From assembly GCF_002109325.1 (NCBI RefSeq), contig NZ_CP015348.1:1584501-1648500 (forward strand): a stretch of 64,000 nt of DNA. The letters run 5' to 3'. Below the pieces are notes generated by a model. It did no database searches and was not told the origin of the DNA. It worked only from the letters and a program-made list of their open reading frames with translations. Made by a program: the position numbers and the translations under genes. The DNA comes from Sporosarcina ureae. GTDB lineage: Bacteria; Bacillota; Bacilli; Bacillales_A; Planococcaceae. Below, piece after piece: positions 1-7,470 of the stretch; position 1 is the first letter of the stretch, and the number at the start of each line of letters is the position of its first letter.

Positions 1-24
1 ATATTTGAGCTTTTATCACTTAAA

Positions 25-105
25 TGAAAATGATTATCATTCGCTCATGAACAACATTAACGCGTTTAGCATATGATGTCAACCGCTAACTGAAAATCAT
101 TATCA
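25..105 (-). promoter_or_regulatory. Fur-controlled promoter reading out of the left edge
   Basis: On the minus strand a -35 TTGACA (77-82) and a weak -10 TAATGT (54-59) are separated by 17 bases. Two Fur-type 7-1-7 boxes flank them. One lies upstream of the -35 (91-105) and one lies just downstream of the expected start site (25-39). Each matches TGATAAT-N-ATTATCA with a single mismatch. The target gene lies to the left, outside the window, and is presumably an iron-uptake or siderophore gene repressed by Fur-Fe2+. Confidence 0.75.
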
Positions 106-175
106 ATACTTTTTGTAGAACCCAAACAATGAGACTTCAATACTATGTTTTGTTCCATAAATTGCTTTAAGCAGT

Positions 176-214
176 AAAAAAACGTTTTCCGTGTAATACG
201 GAAAACGTTTTTTT
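176..214 (-). terminator. Intrinsic terminator of the lipoprotein gene
   Basis: A near-perfect hairpin has A-runs on the left and T-runs on the right, so it could work in both directions. The lipoprotein stop codon sits on its right edge. Confidence 0.8.
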
Positions 215-1076
215 ATTGCTGATTCATCATATCACTCATATCTACTGCACTTTCAAGTATTTCCTTAGGCACTTTGATTTCTTCAATTTCATTGATTTTT
301 GTCATAGTCCCTTTAATGTTTTGTGTAATTTTAGCTTGTTCCCCTTGCTGTTCCAGAACCATAATCATATCCATATCAAAGTCTTTCGTAAAGAATGTCT
401 TTTTATCGAGTGTGATTTTCATATCCACTTTTTCCACTTTCATATCTGATTCTTCTAATAAGGATTCATCTGCTCCCGCTGGCATGTTTTGTTTCATCAT
501 ATCATTCATAAGCGTCGTGAATTTTTCACCGGAGCCTTTCAATGTTAGTACATATTCATCATTCGTCTGTTCGAATGTAAAATCATCTGCATATTCCTGA
601 TACATAGAGAAATCTACTGGTGATTCTTGCGCACCCGCAATTTGTCCCGTTATTTGTTCGTACATATCATCTTCGAACTTCATCCAACTCCCCGATTGTG
701 GGTCTTTCATGAAGAAACCGTCTTCTGTAATGAACTGCTCTACAGCCACTTCTTCACCCTCTAATTGCGTATTGACCGTTTGATGCATAGCCAATGGTTC
801 TAAGATCATGTCCATACTAATTGTTGAGTCAACATCATGCGTATCTTCTCCCATTTGAATCTTCTGCTTAATTTCCATGTCGGAATGCAGACTATGTTGA
901 GTTTCTGAAGCAGCATTTGCCTTTTCCATTACTTCACCGGCTGTTAGTTCACTTTTTACGACTACTTCTTCTTTTTCACCTGTCATTGGATCTTCTTTCG
1001 GCTCAGCTGTTTGACCACAAGCACTCAATACAAACGCTAGCGTTCCTGCTGTTAAAATCGTTGTCCACTTTTTCAT
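213..1076 (-). CDS. Secreted lipoprotein, DUF6612-like
   Basis: This is a predicted lipoprotein of about 287 residues, anchored outside the membrane. It has a basic start, a hydrophobic stretch and a lipobox LSACG whose Cys would be lipidated, followed by an acidic linker rich in Glu and Lys. The remainder resembles the DUF6612/LppX-like beta-rich lipoproteins of Bacilli: many short beta-prone segments, Met-rich, no cysteine. The function is unknown. An ATG three codons upstream (1085) lies only 2 bases from the Shine-Dalgarno AAGGAG, whereas the ATG at 1076 lies 11 bases away, so 1076 is preferred. It is monocistronic with its own terminator. Confidence 0.75.
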   Translation of the reverse strand: MKKWTTILTAGTLAFVLSACGQTAEPKEDPMTGEKEEVVVKSELTAGEVMEKANAASETQHSLHSDMEIKQKIQMGEDTHDVDSTISMDMILEPLAMHQTVNTQLEGEEVAVEQFITEDGFFMKDPQSGSWMKFEDDMYEQITGQIAGAQESPVDFSMYQEYADDFTFEQTNDEYVLTLKGSGEKFTTLMNDMMKQNMPAGADESLLEESDMKVEKVDMKITLDKKTFFTKDFDMDMIMVLEQQGEQAKITQNIKGTMTKINEIEEIKVPKEILESAVDMSDMMNQQ

Positions 1077-1328
1077 AGAATTCATCGCTCCTTTTATATA
1101 CTGTTCTTAAGTAGTTGTACGGTTGACCAAAGAAAAGGGTTCATAGTGCGACCAATATTTACCGATTTGTATCCTTTCTCCCAAATGAATAAGTGAAATT
1201 CTTGGTCTATATAAACGAGTGCTCTAAGTATTTCATCTTATTTTTCGTCAAGAGGTTTAGATTCTCGTCAATCGGGCAAACTAGAAGCATCCCACCCCCT
1301 TTCTCTTCTTATAAAGATAAAAGGTTTT

Positions 1329-1361
1329 AGCTGCACGCATTGCGCGTGCAGCTCTTTTTTT
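1329..1361 (+). terminator. Hairpin with T-tract on the plus strand
   Basis: A GC-rich stem (1329-1338 with 1344-1353) is followed on the plus strand by a run of seven T. On the minus strand, where hflX ends at 1380, the stem is followed by AAAACC and has no good U-tract. The hairpin may still end hflX, but its polarity fits a plus-strand transcript, and no plus-strand gene is visible in 1086-1328. Confidence 0.5.
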
Positions 1362-1379
1362 GCCTTTCTTCAATTATAC

Positions 1380-2648
1380 TTACTTCAGAACAAATTCTTT
1401 CAGTCGTTCACATTCACTTTGTGGCATCTCTACTGTGATAACGGTTCCTTCTTCTTCGTACGCAGTATCTTTAATTGAGGCATTTTCATTAAGATGTGCG
1501 ACGATTTCGCCACGATCATATGGAATCATTAGCTTACATGTGACATATTGACGGAATAAGTTTTGCTGAATCAATGTTAACAATTCAGTGATACCTTTAT
1601 TTTCGCCAGCAGACATCCAAATACTTTGATCTTTTATGCGTGGATAGGAGATTTCAGCCAAGTCCGATTTATTATATATATTGATGGTAGGAATACTCTT
1701 CACGCCTATATCTTCTAAGGTTTCATTGGTTACATCCATCATATGGCCATGTTCTTCATCAGAAACATCCACGACATGCAATAATAAATCTGCATTCTTA
1801 GCTTCTTCTAGCGTCGAACGGAATGCTTGGACGAGATGGTGCGGGAGTTTGGAAACGAAGCCTACCGTATCCGTCAAAATGAATTCTTTTTTGTCAGAGA
1901 GCTTGATCTTTCTAACAGCGGTTTCAAGCGTTGCGAATAACATATTCTTTTCACTAACCTCTTTGGATTCATCGACATCCGTATATTGCAATAAGCGATT
2001 CATCAACGTCGATTTCCCCGCATTTGTATAGCCCACGATAGATACGACAGGTATGCCGCTTCTTACTCGTTGTTTTCGTTGTGTTTCACGTTGGTCACTT
2101 ACATGCTCAAGTTCCCGTCGTAGTTTAGCAATCTGATCTTCAATCTTCCGGCGATCGAGCTCAAGCTTTGTTTCACCGGCTCCTTTATTCTGCAAGCCGC
2201 CTCCCGTACCGCCACCTTGTCTGCTGAGTGATGCACGAAGTCCAACAAGTCGGGGCAATGTATATTGTAGTTGTGCCAATTCGACTTGCATTTGTGCTTC
2301 TCGATTGCGTGCGCGTCTCGCAAAAATATCCAATATAAGCATCGTACGGTCGATGATTTTACATTCTAGTTCCCTTTCAAGATTTCGCAACTGAGAAGGA
2401 GATAATTCATCATTGAATATGAGTAAATTTGCTTCCGCATCTTCATAAATGTCCCGGATTTCATCAATCTTTCCTTTTCCAATATAAGTGGATGGATTTT
2501 TTCGTTCCAGATTTTGTGACACTTCACCTACGACTTCTACATCTATTGCTTCAGCTAAGTTCTTCAACTCTTCCATTGCATATTCAAAATGCAAATCCTT
2601 TTGTTCGTGCACGCCGACAATTACGGCTTTTTCAATTAACACATCCAT
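1380..2648 (-). CDS. hflX: GTPase HflX
   Basis: This is a ribosome-associated GTPase of 422 residues; the family splits or rescues stalled 70S ribosomes. An N-terminal HflX domain (about 1-190) has the family's glycine-rich linker (RQGGGTGGG near 143). The G domain carries G1 GYTNAGKST (206-214), G3 DTVGF (260-264) and G4 NKSD (326-329). The start is supported by GGAGGG 8 bases upstream. It stands alone; its neighbours are a lipoprotein and a VOC protein gene on the same strand. Confidence 0.95.
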   Translation of the reverse strand: MDVLIEKAVIVGVHEQKDLHFEYAMEELKNLAEAIDVEVVGEVSQNLERKNPSTYIGKGKIDEIRDIYEDAEANLLIFNDELSPSQLRNLERELECKIIDRTMLILDIFARRARNREAQMQVELAQLQYTLPRLVGLRASLSRQGGGTGGGLQNKGAGETKLELDRRKIEDQIAKLRRELEHVSDQRETQRKQRVRSGIPVVSIVGYTNAGKSTLMNRLLQYTDVDESKEVSEKNMLFATLETAVRKIKLSDKKEFILTDTVGFVSKLPHHLVQAFRSTLEEAKNADLLLHVVDVSDEEHGHMMDVTNETLEDIGVKSIPTINIYNKSDLAEISYPRIKDQSIWMSAGENKGITELLTLIQQNLFRQYVTCKLMIPYDRGEIVAHLNENASIKDTAYEEEGTVITVEMPQSECERLKEFVLK

Positions 2649-2699
2649 GCTAGCATCCCTCCGACGTCTTTACATATAGTTTACCCTTCGTTCTGTTGC

Positions 2700-3401
2700 C
2701 TAATCGTTCAATGTGCAATGAATCCCCGCCAAGCGTTGTACTGTGTCTTGTTTTTCTACAAAGCGCAATAAAACATCTCCGATTTGGATGTCATGTGTAT
2801 CTCCCACTTTCTTTGACAATAACACTGCCCACTCCGCTGTCTCGCGTAATGGATCTTCTACATGGAAAACACATTCTGAAATTCTCTGTTGAGTATGAGT
2901 TGCTGTACGTGCACCCGTTTTTTCAAGGCGGGTCTGTCGTTGTGCTTCTGATTCTTCCCATTCAATAAAAAATGGGTAGGGTAATTCATTTGATACACTT
3001 TGTTCTATAAAGAGCATCTTCCAACGAAGCACTGTTCCCTCCTCTGTTTTTCGAGAAGCATGAAGAATCTTAGTTGTTGTGAAACCTTTGTTATCTAGTT
3101 CCTTCTTCCATTGTTCCATATCTTCAACTGAGAAGCATACAGTCGCCCAGCCGTCCCCTTGTTGCTGATCATAAAAGTATTGTGCAATAAGTGGTTGGTC
3201 GGCGGCTGCGGCTTGCGCTTTTTCGAGATCTTCTACTGTAAGCCATTCAATATATACATTATCGGTATACAATAATGCATTGGCGGTTCCCCAGTTCTCA
3301 TGCTGTCCGCCCACTACTGCCTGATTGCCTTTTGCACGTTGTTCTTTGACTACGTTTTTAACGTGATCGCGAGTGAAATAGACAATGTGATCAAGTTTCA
3401 T
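2700..3401 (-). CDS. VOC superfamily (glyoxalase-like) protein
   Basis: This cytoplasmic protein of about 233 residues opens with MKLDHIVYFTRDH, the usual first strand of a vicinal-oxygen-chelate fold (glyoxalase-like domain family). It continues with a GxHENWGTANALLY segment typical of that family. The substrate is unknown. An ATG three codons upstream (3410) is only 2 bases from AAGGAGG; the ATG at 3401 is 11 bases away and begins at the conserved MKLDH, so it is preferred. The stop is about 50 bases from hflX, so the two may be co-transcribed. Confidence 0.7.
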   Translation of the reverse strand: MKLDHIVYFTRDHVKNVVKEQRAKGNQAVVGGQHENWGTANALLYTDNVYIEWLTVEDLEKAQAAAADQPLIAQYFYDQQQGDGWATVCFSVEDMEQWKKELDNKGFTTTKILHASRKTEEGTVLRWKMLFIEQSVSNELPYPFFIEWEESEAQRQTRLEKTGARTATHTQQRISECVFHVEDPLRETAEWAVLLSKKVGDTHDIQIGDVLLRFVEKQDTVQRLAGIHCTLND

Positions 3402-3587
3402 ACTGAACATACCCTCCTTGATAGATGATTTCCTTCTATCTTAACAAACCTTTCCTCCCAAACGGCATTCCCCGACTTCCCCCACGATGGAATACTTTGT
3501 CTCCGTTCCGAATATTTTGTATGATGAAAGCAGAAAATCAGACACTATTTCTCGGGAAATCAACTACTTCGACAGGAGGTAACCATA

Positions 3588-4055
3588 ATGAAGCATCAAG
3601 AATGGCTAACGTATACAGTGGAATTGGCTGTAGTAAATGTTCAGAATGGCGGCGGTCCGTTTGCTGCGATACTAGTGAAGGATGGAGAAATCATCGGTTT
3701 AGGTGTGAATCCACCGTCAACCGTAAATGACCCAACAGCCCATGCTGAGTTACTGGCAATCCAAGAAGCGTGTGCACACTTACAAACGCACGATTTGTCA
3801 GATTGTGTATTATATGCAAGCGGTGAGCCTTGTCCGATGTGCCTTGGTGCGTCATATTGGGCTACTGTCGGACAAATATTTTATGCATGCAGTAAAGAAG
3901 AGGCGCATCAAGCAATAGGTTTTGCAGATCCTCTGATAGAATTCTTTCCGGATCAGCAACTATCTCCAGAAAAACGTTCTGTCCCATTCATTCAGAATAA
4001 AATAACAGATGCAACAAAACCTTTCTTAGTATGGGATCAACAGCAGTCCAGATAA
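3588..4055 (+). CDS. guaD: Guanine deaminase-like nucleobase deaminase
   Basis: This 155-residue zinc enzyme belongs to the cytidine/deoxycytidylate deaminase family and is expected to convert guanine to xanthine plus ammonia. The HAE motif (H52, catalytic E54) and PCxxC (C82, C85) form the zinc site. The overall length and blocks such as NDPTAHAE and GEPCPMCLGA closely resemble B. subtilis GuaD (156 residues). The AGGAGGT Shine-Dalgarno lies 8 bases before the ATG. The tail is less similar, so a relaxed nucleoside deaminase is possible. A palindromic TATTTCTCGGGAAATCA lies at 3546-3562, just upstream. Confidence 0.8.
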   Translation: MKHQEWLTYTVELAVVNVQNGGGPFAAILVKDGEIIGLGVNPPSTVNDPTAHAELLAIQEACAHLQTHDLSDCVLYASGEPCPMCLGASYWATVGQIFYACSKEEAHQAIGFADPLIEFFPDQQLSPEKRSVPFIQNKITDATKPFLVWDQQQSR

Positions 4056-4148
4056 TCTTCTCTGTTTCCTGAAAGGTCAGAATGGTGTAGGATAAAAGAA
4101 TAGTTTCAGGAAGTTTTGACCTGATAAAAACGAATGCGGAGGGATTGT

Positions 4149-4880
4149 ATGGTAATCGATTTATTAAAGTCTCACTCATCAGTTCGACGTTACAAAGATG
4201 AACCGATCTCAAGAGAAACAGTAATGGAATTAATTAAGGCAGGTCAGCACGCGGCAAGTTCTCACTTTGTGCAAGCTTGTACCGTCATGTATGTAACGGA
4301 CACTGAAAAACGTGGACAACTAGCGGAGCTTTCTAAGAACCGCCGCCAATTCTATACAGCAGGAGCCGTATTGGTCTTTTGTATGGACTACAACCGATTA
4401 TCTCACGCTGCACGTTTACACGGTCAGGAAATTGACTATACCGTAGCAGAGAATGTATTGGTAGGCGCAATTGATGTAGGTCTATTCTCGCAAAATGTCG
4501 TCATCGCAGCTGAATCAAAAGGGTATGGTATTTGCTATATCGGCGGCGTACGTAATGCTATGGAAGAAATTTCGGAAGTACTGGAACTACCTAAAGGTGT
4601 TGTACCGTTATTTGGCTTGTCGATTGGTGTTCCAAATGAATCCAATGGTGTCAAACCACGGTTACCTGTAGAAGCAGTCTTACATGAAAATACGTATAAC
4701 GAAGAAAAATACAATGATCTATTACCAGCATATGATGAAATCATGAAAGAATACTACGCTACCCGCGACTCCAATCAACGTGAAACTACATGGACAAAGG
4801 AAATGGCAGACTTCCTTGAAGCACCGAGAAGAACCGAACTTCAAGCATTCTTGCAAAAGCAAGGATTCCTATTGAACTGA
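4149..4880 (+). CDS. NADPH-dependent flavin oxidoreductase, NfrA/NfsA-like
   Basis: This nitroreductase-family FMN enzyme of 243 residues uses NADPH to reduce FMN, nitro compounds or quinones. The N-terminal SSVRRYKDEPI is the FMN-phosphate-binding signature of the family. GICYIGGVRN, VPLFGLSIGVP and KPRLPVEAVLHENTYN follow in the order seen in B. subtilis NfrA1. The start at 4149 is fixed by GGAGGG (4138-4143) 5 bases upstream; an in-frame ATG at 4134 overlaps that site. The next gene begins 22 bases downstream, so they are probably co-transcribed. Confidence 0.85.
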   Translation: MVIDLLKSHSSVRRYKDEPISRETVMELIKAGQHAASSHFVQACTVMYVTDTEKRGQLAELSKNRRQFYTAGAVLVFCMDYNRLSHAARLHGQEIDYTVAENVLVGAIDVGLFSQNVVIAAESKGYGICYIGGVRNAMEEISEVLELPKGVVPLFGLSIGVPNESNGVKPRLPVEAVLHENTYNEEKYNDLLPAYDEIMKEYYATRDSNQRETTWTKEMADFLEAPRRTELQAFLQKQGFLLN

Positions 4881-4902
4881 ACACAGACAGGAGTGTCAAA
4901 CA

Positions 4903-6084
4903 ATGTCAGTAGATGACGTGCTGGAACTACTCCAGCGACGCATGACAGATGGAACATTCATCCGCGCGACCATTAGTCGACCACGAATGAAATCCAATGA
5001 TGTAAAGAGAATTAAGTTAAAACCACTTGAATTAAAAGGTGCATTTTATATTCAATTTGAATATCAGCATGAACGTGTTCTAAAACACGAAAATATAGCA
5101 CTTGAAGATGTGGCAAAGCCGCTTCATGATGCGTTGGAAAACTTCAAACAGTTTCATATTGATTTATCCGATGAAACGATACAGATTCAGATTTCTAAAA
5201 AAATGAAAGTATCCATCAAACGCATTTTCCTAAACACGGAGAAGACCGTTGACTATGCACATAATCGGACAAAGAATTATGCTTTACATGAAGGTACACC
5301 ATACCCATTCCTTATCCGTCTTGGTGTCCAAACGCCAGAAGGTAAAGTCAAAAATCAAAAACACGATAAGTTTCGTCAGATTAACCGCTTCGTCGAATTG
5401 ATCGATGACACTCTATCGCATTTACCAAAAGACCGCCCTATTCGTATCTTAGACTTCGGATCAGGTAAATCTTATTTGACGTTCGCATTGTATCACTACT
5501 TGCGAATCGAAAAAGGACTCGACATTCGGGTCACGGGATTGGACTTAAAAAAAGAAGTTATTGAAGAGTGTCAGGAAATTGCCCGTGATCTGCATTATGA
5601 TCAGCTCGAATTCTTAGTAGGCGATATCAATGAATATGATGGGGATACGGCAGTCGACATGGTCGTAACGCTCCACGCATGTGATGTAGCAACTGATATG
5701 GCATTAGCAAAAGCCGTTAACTGGGGAGCTTCGGTTATTCTATCCGTTCCTTGTTGTCAGCATGAGCTATTTTCACAAGTTCAAGCTCCTGCACTGGATG
5801 TCATGCTGCAGCATGGTCTAGTAAAGGAACGTTTTGCTGCACTTGCAACTGATTCGATTCGTGCCGAACTGTTAACTTTAGTCGGTTACGAAGCACAGCT
5901 TGTTGAATTCATCGATATGGAACATACACCAAAGAACATATTGATTCGAGCCTATCGAAACGACAAGCAACCGAGTACTGAGCAAGTCACACGCTATACG
6001 GCGTTTAGAAATATGCTGCAAGCAAAGCCATTTCTTGAGAATGAATTAAAACCACTTCTCGGATTTCTGCCTTCAGAAGTCTAA
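4903..6084 (+). CDS. SAM-dependent methyltransferase (methyltransferase domain 32 type)
   Basis: This cytoplasmic protein has 393 residues. The first 180 are a separate N-terminal domain containing a basic GKVKNQKHDKFRQINRF stretch. A Rossmann-fold methyltransferase follows, with motif I DFGSGKS (184-190), an acidic GLDLK motif II, and a VTLHACDVATD / SVPCCQHE block typical of the RRNAD1/METTL25-like family (Pfam Methyltransf_32). An RNA substrate is likely from the family but not proven. AGGAG lies 10 bases before the ATG. A shared bidirectional terminator follows. Confidence 0.8.
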   Translation: MSVDDVLELLQRRMTDGTFIRATISRPRMKSNDVKRIKLKPLELKGAFYIQFEYQHERVLKHENIALEDVAKPLHDALENFKQFHIDLSDETIQIQISKKMKVSIKRIFLNTEKTVDYAHNRTKNYALHEGTPYPFLIRLGVQTPEGKVKNQKHDKFRQINRFVELIDDTLSHLPKDRPIRILDFGSGKSYLTFALYHYLRIEKGLDIRVTGLDLKKEVIEECQEIARDLHYDQLEFLVGDINEYDGDTAVDMVVTLHACDVATDMALAKAVNWGASVILSVPCCQHELFSQVQAPALDVMLQHGLVKERFAALATDSIRAELLTLVGYEAQLVEFIDMEHTPKNILIRAYRNDKQPSTEQVTRYTAFRNMLQAKPFLENELKPLLGFLPSEV

Positions 6085-6086
6085 GA

Positions 6087-6133
6087 AAAAAGGATCGCCA
6101 CAACGTCTCTCTGACGATGTAGTGATCCTTTTT
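6087..6133. terminator. Bidirectional terminator between convergent genes
   Basis: AAAAAGGATC (6087-6096) pairs with GATCCTTTTT (6124-6133) around a smaller inner stem. It lies between the plus-strand methyltransferase gene and the minus-strand patB-like gene. Confidence 0.85.
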
Positions 6134-6139
6134 ATATCC

Positions 6140-7324
6140 TTATAGCTGTGGTAAATGCTCGATAATACTGTCGACTGCCTTTTCAATATAGTGCGGTTCT
6201 GTACCAAGATTCAAACGGATAAATCCTTTGGAGTTTTCTCCGAACCACTCTCCGTAATCGATAGCCAATCTACATGTATCTTGGACGAATTCTTTCACAC
6301 CATTTGGCTCGATATATGCGCGTAAATCAATCCATAGTAAGTACGTTCCTTCAAGTGGAGTAATTACTAATTTAGGTGCATGTGCAGTAAATTGTTCCAC
6401 TGCATAGCGTGCATTTGCTTGAACAACTTCGCGCAAACCTTCTAGCCAGTCTGCGCCATGATTATATGCTGCCTCTGCAGCGGTCATGCCAAGCATATTT
6501 ACCTCAGTCTGATTTACCGATTTCACGAACGTATCGAATTGCTTCAATAACACTTCGTTTTCAATAATAATCTGTGATGTCAACAAACCTGCCAAGTTGA
6601 ATGTTTTCGACGCGGCCGTAACAGTTATGACACGGTCAGCGAATTTACCGTCTGCGACAATGGCAGATGGTATGTGTTTATGATCGTCAAACGTCATATC
6701 ATGATGGATTTCATCCGATACAACTAGCACGTCATGCTTATCACAAATAGACAACAGTTTTTCAGCTTCCTCAGCCGTCCATACACGGCCAACAGGATTA
6801 TGCGGTGTACAATGAATGAACAACTTCACGTCACGATCTACTATTTGCTTTTCAAAGTCTTCAAAATCGATCGTATAGACACCATTCGAGTTGACGAGTT
6901 CGCTACTGATCAGAGTACGGCCAGTATCTTTCACTGCGTTCGCAAACGGGTAATAGACTGGCGACAGGATGATCACGGCATCTTCAGGTTTTGTAAATGC
7001 ATTGACGAACCAGTATAACGCAGTAACGACACCTGTAGAGAAGCGCATCCATTCCTGTTTCACTTCATATCCGTGCTGATCACGCTCCCACTTAATGAAT
7101 GCGTCATAATAAGAATCCGGCGCATATGTATAGCCAAATACTCCAAAGTCGACTTTTTCTTTCATCGCATCTATCACTTGCTCTGGTGCTTTAAATTCCA
7201 TATCCGCTACCCATGCTGCAAGTAAATCCGCATCACCGAAACGTTCCTCAAGCTTGTCCCATTTCAAGGAGTTCGTACCTTTTCGATCAATTGCATAGCG
7301 TTGTAAAAATTCTTCTTTATTCAT
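6140..7324 (-). CDS. patB: PLP-dependent cystathionine beta-lyase, PatB/MalY family
   Basis: This class I/II aminotransferase-fold C-S lyase of 394 residues is expected to cleave cystathionine or cysteine to give pyruvate, ammonia and a thiol. The PLP-binding lysine is in AASKTFNLAG (K240). The SDEIHHDM block supplies the aspartate that contacts the pyridine nitrogen, and the N-terminal WVADMEFKAP is a PatB hallmark. The start is set by GGAGG 7 bases before the ATG at 7324; ten further codons upstream in frame lack a ribosome site. It resembles B. subtilis PatB along its whole length. Confidence 0.88.
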   Translation of the reverse strand: MNKEEFLQRYAIDRKGTNSLKWDKLEERFGDADLLAAWVADMEFKAPEQVIDAMKEKVDFGVFGYTYAPDSYYDAFIKWERDQHGYEVKQEWMRFSTGVVTALYWFVNAFTKPEDAVIILSPVYYPFANAVKDTGRTLISSELVNSNGVYTIDFEDFEKQIVDRDVKLFIHCTPHNPVGRVWTAEEAEKLLSICDKHDVLVVSDEIHHDMTFDDHKHIPSAIVADGKFADRVITVTAASKTFNLAGLLTSQIIIENEVLLKQFDTFVKSVNQTEVNMLGMTAAEAAYNHGADWLEGLREVVQANARYAVEQFTAHAPKLVITPLEGTYLLWIDLRAYIEPNGVKEFVQDTCRLAIDYGEWFGENSKGFIRLNLGTEPHYIEKAVDSIIEHLPQL

Positions 7325-7470
7325 GTAGAAACCTCCGCTGTTTTCAATTTTCAAGCAGTCATTCTATTCAGATTGTATCATATGTAATCATTTGCTTCCC
7401 ACGTTGTTGTTAAGATTTTATTTGGGGTATACTATATTATCGAACTGAAATGCAGCTGGAGGTAATGAAG

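Noticed and set aside
1083..1085. Upstream ATG for the DUF6612-like lipoprotein
   Set aside because: Only 2 bases from the ribosome site; the next ATG gives a workable distance, though the choice is not certain.
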